Shown here in pieces: positions 1-5,959 of a stretch of 11,462 nt of DNA. The stretch is from JAWXTS01 sp044433305. Lineage in GTDB: Bacteria > Bacteroidota > Bacteroidia > Bacteroidales > Rikenellaceae. Both the position numbers and the translations under genes were made by a program. Every line of letters starts with the position of its first letter. Position 1 is the first letter of the stretch. The notes under the pieces were generated by a model. It saw nothing but the letters and a program-made list of their open reading frames with translations, did not search any database and was not told the DNA's origin. The DNA lies in NCBI GenBank assembly GCA_044433305.1, contig JAWXTS010000057.1:1-11462 (forward strand), given 5' to 3'.

Positions 1-35
1 GCCGCGCGGCAGCACACAGAGTGTGCGACGGATAG
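1..35 (+). repeat. Palindromic repeat copy A
   Basis: The unit holds the palindrome GCACACAGAGTGTGC at 12-26, followed by the conserved tail GACGGATAG (27-35). It is preceded by GCCGCGCGGC (1-10), itself a perfect inverted repeat. The core differs from copies B and C by one loop base (AGA rather than AGG). The left end is cut by the window edge, so the full unit may be longer. Confidence 0.8.
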
Positions 36-108
36 CCGAATCCGTAAATTCTGATTTATGTTATTTCTTGGGTATGCCTTATTCCACACTTCCCAGCATC
101 AGAATTAT

Positions 109-158
109 AACCTTCAACTATCACACGCAGTTTGTGCCTCTCCCACGGTTTGCGTGTG
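109..158 (+). repeat. Imperfect hairpin repeat, first copy
   Basis: AACCTTCAACTAT at 109-121 leads into an imperfect hairpin whose 15-base arms are 122-136 and 144-158 around a 7-base loop. Outer pairs CACACGCA/TGCGTGTG are perfect; inner pairs include G-T wobbles and one T-T mismatch. The same lead sequence and hairpin recur at 453-498, directly upstream of palindrome copy C, so this is a related unit that lacks the GCACAC/GTGTGC core. Paired bases preserved despite sequence differences suggest that folding, as DNA or RNA, has been maintained. Confidence 0.7.
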
Positions 159-169
159 CGCCCCTCTGC

Positions 170-202
170 GCTGATTAGTACTTTGTACATAATCAGCTTT
201 TT
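170..202 (+). terminator. Hairpin plus T-tract, possible terminator
   Basis: GCTGATTAGTAC (170-181) pairs with GTAC-A-TAATCAGC (185-197) around a TTT loop, leaving one bulged A at 189. Five T follow at 198-202. The geometry matches an intrinsic terminator, although the stem is AT-rich. No gene directly upstream is visible in the window, so it could end a transcript entering from the left, end a small RNA, or be an incidental part of the repeat cluster. GCTGAT also occurs downstream of several palindrome copies, which suggests the hairpin belongs to the repeat system. Confidence 0.4.
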
Positions 203-284
203 AACGAGGGTCGGGGCGCAAGATAATAAAAGAGACTTTTTTCTAGATAAAAGCCACCCTGAACTGCGCTCATGCCGCGCAGGC

Positions 285-357
285 AGTCGCAAACCGACGG
301 TGTATAGCCAAGCACACAGGGTGTGCGACAGTCGCAAGTCGACAGTGTATAACCGAG
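285..357 (+). repeat. Palindromic repeat copy B with flanking direct repeats
   Basis: The palindrome GCACACAGGGTGTGC (312-326) is bracketed by two imperfect direct repeats, 285-313 and 330-357. Both begin AGTCGCAA and continue through GAC-GTGTATA to an AGC or GAGC end. The tail after the palindrome begins GACAG rather than GACGG. The bracketed arrangement differs from the other copies and may reflect local duplication around the palindrome. Confidence 0.7.
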
Positions 358-452
358 CCTATAATTGCTGATAGAGATACTATCTTTGGTAAACCTTGAA
401 TCATGGTTGGCGATAGCGATAATTATTCCAATATCTCATACCTTAGAACCCT

Positions 453-522
453 AACCTTCAACTATACACACGCAGTCTGTGCCCCCACGGTTTGCGTGGC
501 ACACAGGGTGTGCGACAGATAG
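453..522 (+). repeat. Palindromic repeat copy C (double hairpin)
   Basis: This is the most complete unit. AACCTTCAACTAT (453-465) precedes a 13-base-arm imperfect hairpin (469-481 with 486-498, loop CCCC). It abuts the perfect palindrome GCACACAGGGTGTGC (499-513), followed by the tail GACAGATAG (514-522). About 15 bases beyond the tail lies GCTGATT, also found downstream of copy E on the opposite strand. The tandem-hairpin design resembles REP/BIME-type intergenic elements. That resemblance is structural; I do not recognise the exact family. Confidence 0.75.
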
Positions 523-633
523 GTCAAACCATTAACCGCTGATTGAACTTAGCGCATGGTAATGTTCGAGCAACTAACCATTGACATATTATCTGGTAAT
601 CCTAAAATAGGGACGATATATTCAATATTTTTG

Positions 634-641
634 TATCTTTG
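634..641 (+). promoter_or_regulatory. Putative -7 element for the glycosyltransferase gene
   Basis: TATCTTTG matches the Bacteroidota -7 consensus TAnnTTTG. It lies 39 bases before the ATG at 681, giving an expected leader of about 30 nucleotides. No clear TTTG or TTG -33 element is seen 19-21 bases upstream, so the promoter is tentative. Confidence 0.45.
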
Positions 642-680
642 TTTTGTAACTCTTTCGATAGAATAAATAATGACTCGAAT

Positions 681-1532
681 ATGAAACACGCCTATTTGAT
701 AATGGCTCACAATCAGTTTGGAATGCTGGCTAACTTAGTTGAGCTTTTGGATCATGTGGATAATGATATATATATTCATATCGATGCGAAGGCCAAGGAC
801 TTTTGTCGAGAGCCTGTATTGGAACGTGTGAAATACTCGTCGATAAAGTTTGTGGAGCCAATAAAAATCTATTGGGGTGAGGCGAGTCAGATATTTTGTG
901 AGTTGAACCTGCTAACTGAGGCAACAAAGAAGAGCTACGACTACTATCATCTGCTGTCTGGGGTGGATATGCCTCTGAAGAGTCAGGCCGAGATACATGA
1001 TTTCTTTGCTGCGAATAATGGACGCAACTTTATAAGTTTTGTTCCCGAAATATCTAAGAACGTTGTGGGGCGAGTGAAGTACTATCACCTGCGCAGGGGT
1101 GGACTTTTCTCAAAAGTACTTAATCGACTATCTATTACTATTCAGAAGATATGCGGTGTTAATCGAAACGGAGACCTAGAAATCTATAAAGGCTCGAACT
1201 GGTTTAGTATCACGGATGATTTTGCGCGGTATATTGTTGCGCGGCAGAGCCAGATACGCCGTCAGTTTGTCTACACCTTGTGTGCGGATGAGGTTTTTCT
1301 GCACACTTACTTTATGGCGTCGCCTTTTGTTGACACTTTATATAAAAGTGAGGAAGGCATGTCTGCTAATTGTCGCCTTATTCGCTGGGAAAATGAACTG
1401 CCTCATGTTTTTGTTTTGGGAGACTTTGAGGAGCTTGTTACAACGCACAATTTGTTCGCTCGAAAATTTGATGAAAATATAGATAATGAGATAATAGAGA
1501 AGATTTTTGCGATTGTTAGATCTAGAAGTTAG
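681..1532 (+). CDS. GT14-like Core-2/I-branching glycosyltransferase
   Basis: The 283-residue product resembles the Branch family (CAZy GT14, Core-2/I-branching N-acetylglucosaminyltransferase fold), whose members transfer a sugar from a nucleotide donor to a glycan acceptor. Visible family blocks are the start KHAYLIMAHNQF with IYIHIDAK around residue 31, YWGEASQ near 65, YYHLLSGVDMPLKSQ near 88-102, GSNWFSIT near 172 and CADEVFLHTYF near 201. The ATG at 681 is preferred over an in-frame TTG at 639, because the family homology begins at KHAYLI and the TTG overlaps the promoter element. No signal peptide or membrane segment is evident, so it probably acts at the cytoplasmic face on capsule, exopolysaccharide or lipopolysaccharide glycans. 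It stands alone with no other glycan gene adjacent. Donor and acceptor cannot be told from sequence; bacterial relatives may use xylose or other sugars. Confidence 0.85.
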   Translation: MKHAYLIMAHNQFGMLANLVELLDHVDNDIYIHIDAKAKDFCREPVLERVKYSSIKFVEPIKIYWGEASQIFCELNLLTEATKKSYDYYHLLSGVDMPLKSQAEIHDFFAANNGRNFISFVPEISKNVVGRVKYYHLRRGGLFSKVLNRLSITIQKICGVNRNGDLEIYKGSNWFSITDDFARYIVARQSQIRRQFVYTLCADEVFLHTYFMASPFVDTLYKSEEGMSANCRLIRWENELPHVFVLGDFEELVTTHNLFARKFDENIDNEIIEKIFAIVRSRS

Positions 1533-1844
1533 GAAAAAAAGCGTTCTAAGGTGCGTGAAATGGTGTTTTTTGACGTTTTTATTTAACTAATTAATGGTAT
1601 GAAGTTTAAAATTTAGCGTAAAAGGGAATCTAGCATTAGCAGCTTAGTGTTAATAAATAGTTACTTTTGCACTACAAAGTGGTTAATTATACATTTGGGA
1701 GTAGTATATTTGGAATATTAAAAATACATTTGTGTCCGTAAACGAGTGTCTTGTGTATTTAGTTGATAATAAACAAGACATAGAGGAGAAAAGAAACAAC
1801 CAATTTTAAATAACAAACAAATTTCATTAACCAAACTCAAATTT
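1533..1844 (+). promoter_or_regulatory. AT-rich upstream region of the receptor gene
   Basis: This 312-base spacer contains no gene. Three octamers match TAnnTTTG: TACTTTTG at 1662-1669, TATATTTG at 1705-1712 and TACATTTG at 1725-1732. None has an obvious TTTG at 19-21 bases upstream, so I cannot choose the start point; the resulting leaders would be roughly 170, 125 or 105 nucleotides. The stretch before the ATG (about 1785-1844) is very A-rich and lacks a Shine-Dalgarno sequence, which is usual for highly expressed Bacteroidota genes. No convincing terminator for the preceding glycosyltransferase gene is visible. Confidence 0.5.
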
Positions 1845-4800
1845 ATGAAAAAATTTGTCCTAAGTTTTCTTTCTTTGGTAATGACAACTATGTTGTTCGC
1901 ACAGGTTACGACCTCTAGCGTTGGCGGTGTTGTTAATGACCAAACTGGCGAGCCTCTTGTAGGAGCAACTGTTCTTGCAATTCACGAGCCATCGGGTACT
2001 CAGTATGGTGCTGTTGTTGATTCAAAGGGTTACTACCGTTTGCAGAACTTGCGCCCAGGAGGTCCTTACTCTATCTCAGTATCTATGCTAGGATACGTAG
2101 GTGTAGAGGTTACAGACCTTGAGCTAGCTCTTGCTGACAATCTTATTCAGAACTATGTTTTGAAAGATGAGGCAAAAGGTATCGACGCTGTTGCAGTAAT
2201 TGTCGAAGGCGAAAACTCAAACATGAAGAGTAGCCAGGCAGGTGCTATAACAAACGTTAAAGCTAGAGATATGGCTCTTATGCCAACTACTAGCCGTAGT
2301 CTTACAGACATGGTTCGTGGTACTCCTCAAGCTAACGGTACTTCTATCGGTGGTGGTACTTACCGCCAGAACAACATCTCTGTGGATGGTGCTGCTTTCA
2401 ACAACTCTTTCGGTATCGGTAGCTCTATGCCAGGTAATGGTTCTCCTATCTCTATCGACGCGTTGGAGCAGATTTCTGTTAGTATCACTCCTTATGACGT
2501 TCGTCAATCTAACTTCATCGGTAGTTCTATCAATGCTGTAACACGCTCTGGTGACAACGAGTTCCGTGCTTCTGTTTACACATATATGAACAACGATAGC
2601 TTCTATGGTAACAAAGTTGGTGATGTAGAATTTGACATCTCAGATGCTAAATACAACATGTATGGTTTCCGCGTTGGTGGTCCTATCGTAAAAGACAAAT
2701 TGTTCTTCTTTGTTAACTACGAGACAGGTAAAACTATTGAGCCAGGTCCAACAAAAGTAGCTTCTACTTCTGACAAACCTTACTCTGATGGTAGCGACAA
2801 CGTTGCACGTCCTTCTGAGGACATGATGAACACTATCAGCGATTATCTTATGAGCGAATATGGTTATGAGACAGGTCCTTACCAAGGTTATAGCTATGAG
2901 TCTCCAGAACAAAAGATTCTTGCTCGTATCGACTGGAATATCAACAAAAACCACAAGTTGAACGTACGTTTCAGCCACACTTCTGCTGAGTCTTTCGGTT
3001 CTGGCCCTTCTTCTTCTAAAGGTCCTGCAACTTACACTGGTTACCGTACAGATATGACATCTATGGCATTTAGATATGCTCAATATAGCTCTATCACAGA
3101 CTACCTTTCTATCTCTGGTGAGTTGAACTCTACTTTCGCTGATAAATATTACAACACTCTTCGTGTAAGCTACTCTCACCAAGATGAGCCACGTGGTTCT
3201 GAGAGCGAGGATTTCCCATTCGTTGACATCGTAGAGGATGGTTACAACTACGCTAGCTTTGGTACAGAGCTTTACACCTATGGTAACCTTCGTGAGGTTG
3301 AGACTTTCACTATTACTGATGATGTAAGCTGGACAAGCGGTATCAACAACTTCACTGCTGGTTTCTCTTTCGAGTATGACATCACAACTAATGGTTTCCA
3401 ACGTTATGGTACTGGTTATTACCAGTATGATTCTTGGGAGGATTTCGTAAATGGTGAGAAAGCAACAGCTTTCGGTATCACTTACCCTAACACTTCTGAC
3501 TTCTCTCAGGCTTATCCATCATTCGAGTACCAACAGTTCTCTGTTTACTTCCAAGATGAGATTGATGTAAGCCCTTACTTGAAAATGACTGCTGGTCTAC
3601 GTCTTGACCTTCCATTCTTCCCAGATATCACAGAGGCTTACCACCCACTTGTTGCTGAGACAAACATAGCTGGTACTTACTATGATACTTCAAAACTTCC
3701 TAAAGAGTCAGTATTGTTCTCTCCACGTGTAGGTTTCAACTGGGATATCAAGAAAGACCGTAGCCTTGTTCTTCGTGGTGGTACTGGTCTATTCACAGGC
3801 CGTATTCCATTCGTATGGATCGTAGCTCAAGCTGGTGATAGTGGTATTCTTCAGACTACAATCTCTACAACAGATCAAAGCGAGATTCCTGATTTCTATC
3901 CTACAACTACTGAGATTCTTAACAGCATGTATCCTGACGGTGCTCCTGAAGCAGGTACTGAGCTTCCTTCATACATCAGTATGATGAGCGAGGACTTCAA
4001 AATGCCTCAGGTATGGAAAACATCTCTTGCTCTTGATGCTCAACTTCCATGGGATATCAAAGGTTCTGCAGAGTTCATCGTAAACAAAGATATCAACGCA
4101 GCAAACTTCTATAACTACGGTATCACATACGGTTCAAAATGGGGTGGTGATGACAATGCAGAGGCAGATCGTATAGTTTACACTTATGGTAGCTACTATA
4201 ACAGCACATTGAAAAATGTTTATGTTATCGAGAATGGTCCTAGCGGTGGTTACTACTGGTCAGCAACAGCTAAGTTCGAGAAATCATTCAACTTCGGTCT
4301 TAACGCTATGGTATCTTACACTCGTTCTGATGCTAGAAACTACACAGATGCTGCCAGCGATCAAGTATCTTCATCATGGCAGAACAAAGTTTCTGTTAAC
4401 GGTGCAAATGCAGATGAGCTAGGTTATGCAGGTTACGTTGTTCCTAACAACCTTGTAGCTTCTGTAAGCTACCGTACAAAACCTTACGCTAAAGGCTTTA
4501 TGTCAACTGAGGTTGGTGTATTCTACCAAGGTGGCGAGCAAGGTCGTTACAGCTATACTCACGATGGTAGCGTAGCAAGCGACGGTGCTTACAACACTCT
4601 TCTATATGTTCCTAATGATGCAAGCGAGATTACTTTCGCAGACTACACTCCATCAGGTTGGGATGAGGTTTACACAGCTGAGCAACAATCAGAGGACTTC
4701 TTCAACTTTATCGATAACGATAAATACCTAAGCTCTCGCAAAGGTCAGTACACTGAGCGTAACGCAGGTGTTTACCCATGGGTTAGCCAATTTGATATCA

Positions 4801-5099
4801 AGTTCGTACAGAACTTCCACTTCAAAACTAACGGCAAACCTCACACTATCCAAGTTGGTCTTGACATCCTTAACGTAGGTAACCTATTGAACTCTAAATG
4901 GGGTAACCAATACGCTGAGTACGGTTATGATACAGACTGTATCCTTGATCAAGTTGGTTATACTTCAGCTAACGGTGGTGGCGCAGTTTATAACTTCCTA
5001 GCCGACGGTACTAAAGTAAGAACTAACGAGATTGACAAATACATCGGTACATCTTCAACTTACTCTATGCAACTTAGCTTCCGTTACATCTTCAACTAG
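1845..5099 (+). CDS. Oar-like TonB-dependent outer-membrane receptor
   Basis: The 1084-residue product begins with a signal peptide (about 1-20, MKKFVLSFLSLVMTTMLFAQ). A carboxypeptidase-regulatory-like beta-sandwich follows (about 25-107, with GEPLVGATV and GYYRLQNLRPG), then a plug domain (about 130-240, with NNISVDGAAFNNSFG and GSSINAVTRSG) and a long beta-barrel ending in the aromatic strand LSFRYIFN. The GGPIVKDKLFFFVNYE block near 278-293 is typical of Oar-type rather than SusC-type receptors, and no SusD partner lies next to it. It is expected to sit in the outer membrane and use TonB energy for import or, as reported for Myxococcus Oar, protein export; the substrate is unknown. Codons are strongly biased to GGT, CGT, CTT, TCT, AAC, TTC and TAC, unlike the neighbours, implying an abundant protein. 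It appears monocistronic, ending at the terminator at 5124-5152. Confidence 0.9.
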   Translation: MKKFVLSFLSLVMTTMLFAQVTTSSVGGVVNDQTGEPLVGATVLAIHEPSGTQYGAVVDSKGYYRLQNLRPGGPYSISVSMLGYVGVEVTDLELALADNLIQNYVLKDEAKGIDAVAVIVEGENSNMKSSQAGAITNVKARDMALMPTTSRSLTDMVRGTPQANGTSIGGGTYRQNNISVDGAAFNNSFGIGSSMPGNGSPISIDALEQISVSITPYDVRQSNFIGSSINAVTRSGDNEFRASVYTYMNNDSFYGNKVGDVEFDISDAKYNMYGFRVGGPIVKDKLFFFVNYETGKTIEPGPTKVASTSDKPYSDGSDNVARPSEDMMNTISDYLMSEYGYETGPYQGYSYESPEQKILARIDWNINKNHKLNVRFSHTSAESFGSGPSSSKGPATYTGYRTDMTSMAFRYAQYSSITDYLSISGELNSTFADKYYNTLRVSYSHQDEPRGSESEDFPFVDIVEDGYNYASFGTELYTYGNLREVETFTITDDVSWTSGINNFTAGFSFEYDITTNGFQRYGTGYYQYDSWEDFVNGEKATAFGITYPNTSDFSQAYPSFEYQQFSVYFQDEIDVSPYLKMTAGLRLDLPFFPDITEAYHPLVAETNIAGTYYDTSKLPKESVLFSPRVGFNWDIKKDRSLVLRGGTGLFTGRIPFVWIVAQAGDSGILQTTISTTDQSEIPDFYPTTTEILNSMYPDGAPEAGTELPSYISMMSEDFKMPQVWKTSLALDAQLPWDIKGSAEFIVNKDINAANFYNYGITYGSKWGGDDNAEADRIVYTYGSYYNSTLKNVYVIENGPSGGYYWSATAKFEKSFNFGLNAMVSYTRSDARNYTDAASDQVSSSWQNKVSVNGANADELGYAGYVVPNNLVASVSYRTKPYAKGFMSTEVGVFYQGGEQGRYSYTHDGSVASDGAYNTLLYVPNDASEITFADYTPSGWDEVYTAEQQSEDFFNFIDNDKYLSSRKGQYTERNAGVYPWVSQFDIKFVQNFHFKTNGKPHTIQVGLDILNVGNLLNSKWGNQYAEYGYDTDCILDQVGYTSANGGGAVYNFLADGTKVRTNEIDKYIGTSSTYSMQLSFRYIFN

Positions 5100-5123
5100 T
5101 AATCGGAATACTATATAAGATTA

Positions 5124-5152
5124 GGCGACCCTCATTGAGGGTCGCCTTTTTT
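5124..5152 (+). terminator. Rho-independent terminator of the receptor gene
   Basis: GGCGACCCTC (5124-5133) pairs perfectly with GAGGGTCGCC (5137-5146) around an ATT loop, followed directly by six T (5147-5152). It begins 24 bases after the receptor stop codon. The opposite strand lacks a T-tract after the stem, so it should work mainly for the plus-strand transcript. Confidence 0.95.
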
Positions 5153-5178
5153 GTCGCACGCGCAGACCGCGGGAGATA
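5153..5178 (-). repeat. Truncated palindromic repeat copy (half palindrome lost)
   Basis: GTCGCAC (5153-5159) joins directly to the flank ending GACCGCGGGAGATA (to 5178). In copy D the same two pieces are separated by 12 bases, ACCCTGTGTGCC, which make up the loop and second arm of the palindrome. The flank CGCGCAGACCGCGGGAGATA (5159-5178) is identical over 20 bases to 5252-5271. The simplest reading is a duplicate of copy D that lost one palindrome arm. It abuts the T-tract of the receptor terminator. Confidence 0.75.
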
Positions 5179-5231
5179 GGTGGAGGTTGTAAATCTAATT
5201 ATGGTGATGAAGTGCGCGGAGGGGCAAGTAT

Positions 5232-5271
5232 CCGTCGCACACCCTGTGTGCCGCGCAGACCGCGGGAGATA
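5232..5271 (-). repeat. Palindromic repeat copy D
   Basis: On the minus strand this reads flank TATCTCCCGCGGTCTGCGCG (5271-5252), then the palindrome GCACACAGGGTGTGC (5251-5237), then GACGGA of the tail (5236-5231), continuing TAC rather than TAG. The flank corresponds to the right arm CCCACGGTTTGCGTG of copy C with several transitions. Its orientation is opposite to copies A-C. Confidence 0.8.
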
Positions 5272-5319
5272 TGAGAGGTTGCTTTTACACCTAGCCTCAA
5301 TCAGCACCTATACGCTCAA

Positions 5320-5343
5320 CTATCCGTCGCACACCCTGTGTGC
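5320..5343 (-). repeat. Palindromic repeat copy E at the folE stop
   Basis: The palindrome GCACACAGGGTGTGC occupies 5343-5329 on the minus strand, and the tail GACGGATAG runs 5328-5320. GCTGATT lies about 20 bases further downstream on this strand (around 5297-5303). The first G of the palindrome is the last base of the folE TAG stop codon. The left flank seen in copies C and D is absent, replaced by the folE coding sequence. Confidence 0.85.
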
Positions 5344-5948
5344 TAGCGGAGCTTGTTGCTTATAAGGTGGATGAACTCTTCGCGGGTCTGCATTTGTGTT
5401 AGGAAGGCTCCGGTGAAGGCTGATGTCGTTGTTGCGGAGTTCTGCTTCTCGACACCGCGCATCTGCATACACATGTGGGATGCTTCGATTACTACGGCCA
5501 CACCTAGAGGGTTTAGTGTTTCCTGTATGCAGTCGCGTATCTGAACTGTTAGGCGTTCCTGCACTTGTAGGCGGCGCGAGAAGGCCTCTACTACGCGAGG
5601 TATCTTAGACAAGCCCGTGATATATCCGTTGGGGATGTAGGCCACGTGGGCCTTACCATAGAAAGGCAGCATGTGGTGCTCACACATAGAGTAAAGCTCT
5701 ATGTCCTTAACCACTACCATGTGCTTGTATTCTTCCTTGAACATGGCCGAGCGAAGTATCTCGCTAGGCTCCTGCGTGTAGCCCTGAGTCAGGAAGGTCA
5801 TGGCCTTGGCCACTCGTTGTGGTGTTTTCTCTAGCCCCTCACGAGTCACATCCTCGCCTAGCAGCTCTAGTATGGCCTTGTAGTGACCAGCTAGGGCGTC
5901 TAGCTTCTCAGCGTCGTATAGCTCTTGTTTTGTGTATGATGCGTCCAT
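5343..5948 (-). CDS. folE: GTP cyclohydrolase I
   Basis: FolE converts GTP to 7,8-dihydroneopterin triphosphate and formate, the first step of tetrahydrofolate synthesis, also feeding other pterin and deazapurine pathways. It is a cytoplasmic homo-oligomeric zinc enzyme. The 201-residue product shows the zinc ligands Cys89 and His92 in SMCEHHMLPF and Cys160 in ASHMCMQMRGV. The core YIPNGYITGLSKIPRVVEAF, the QVQERLT block and EKTPQRVAKA in the N-terminal helical part are also present. I chose the ATG at 5948 (MDASYTKQEL); an upstream in-frame ATG at 6017 would overlap proS by about 58 bases and add 23 residues that follow the proS 3' coding region and do not look like FolE. It lies 11 bases after the proS stop and probably shares its transcript. 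The stop codon overlaps repeat copy E by one base. Confidence 0.97.
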   Translation of the reverse strand: MDASYTKQELYDAEKLDALAGHYKAILELLGEDVTREGLEKTPQRVAKAMTFLTQGYTQEPSEILRSAMFKEEYKHMVVVKDIELYSMCEHHMLPFYGKAHVAYIPNGYITGLSKIPRVVEAFSRRLQVQERLTVQIRDCIQETLNPLGVAVVIEASHMCMQMRGVEKQNSATTTSAFTGAFLTQMQTREEFIHLISNKLR

Positions 5949-5959
5949 TATAGCGTTTT

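Larger units (their letters stand above)
1..680. other. Gene-free region with palindromic repeats
   Basis: No convincing protein gene lies here. Open frames in both directions are short, lack homology I recognise and run through GC-rich repeats. What can be seen are three copies of a 15-base palindrome (GCACAC, 3-base loop, GTGTGC) within longer repeat units, two longer imperfect hairpins, one AT-rich hairpin followed by five T, and promoter-like octamers TATCTTTG at 381-388 and 634-641. The repeats are GC-rich while the sequence between them is AT-rich. I infer an intergenic REP-like cluster, probably lying 3' of a gene to the left of the window. Confidence 0.7.

Noticed and set aside
56..371. 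Overlapping open frames of 79 and 93 codons on both strands.
   Set aside because: They run through repeats and hairpins, have Cys/Arg-rich unstructured translations and show no recognisable domain.
403..522. A 39-codon open frame from ATG at 403 ending in the repeat tail.
   Set aside because: Its second half is simply the translated repeat hairpins (THAVCAPTVC, then VAHRVCDR), with no ribosome-binding context or family resemblance. The TATCTTTG at 381-388 upstream is not enough support.
1..522. A CRISPR array, because of several similar repeats.
   Set aside because: The units differ in length and arrangement, spacing is irregular (about 190-300 bases between palindromes) and no cas gene is present.
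639..680. A TTG start 14 codons upstream for the glycosyltransferase.
   Set aside because: The added residues (FCNSFDRINNDSN) are not part of the family, and the TTG overlaps the putative -7 element.
2640..3401. A 253-codon antisense open frame within the receptor gene.
   Set aside because: It is a by-product of strong codon bias on the plus strand; its translation has no domain features and no own promoter.
1845..5099. A SusC protein of a polysaccharide utilisation locus.
   Set aside because: There is no SusD or glycan-degrading gene adjacent, and the barrel motifs fit the Oar-like group better.
12..5343. A transposon bounded by inverted repeats, since copies A-C and D-E point at each other.
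   Set aside because: No transposase or integrase lies between them, there are several copies on each side, and no target-site duplication is evident.
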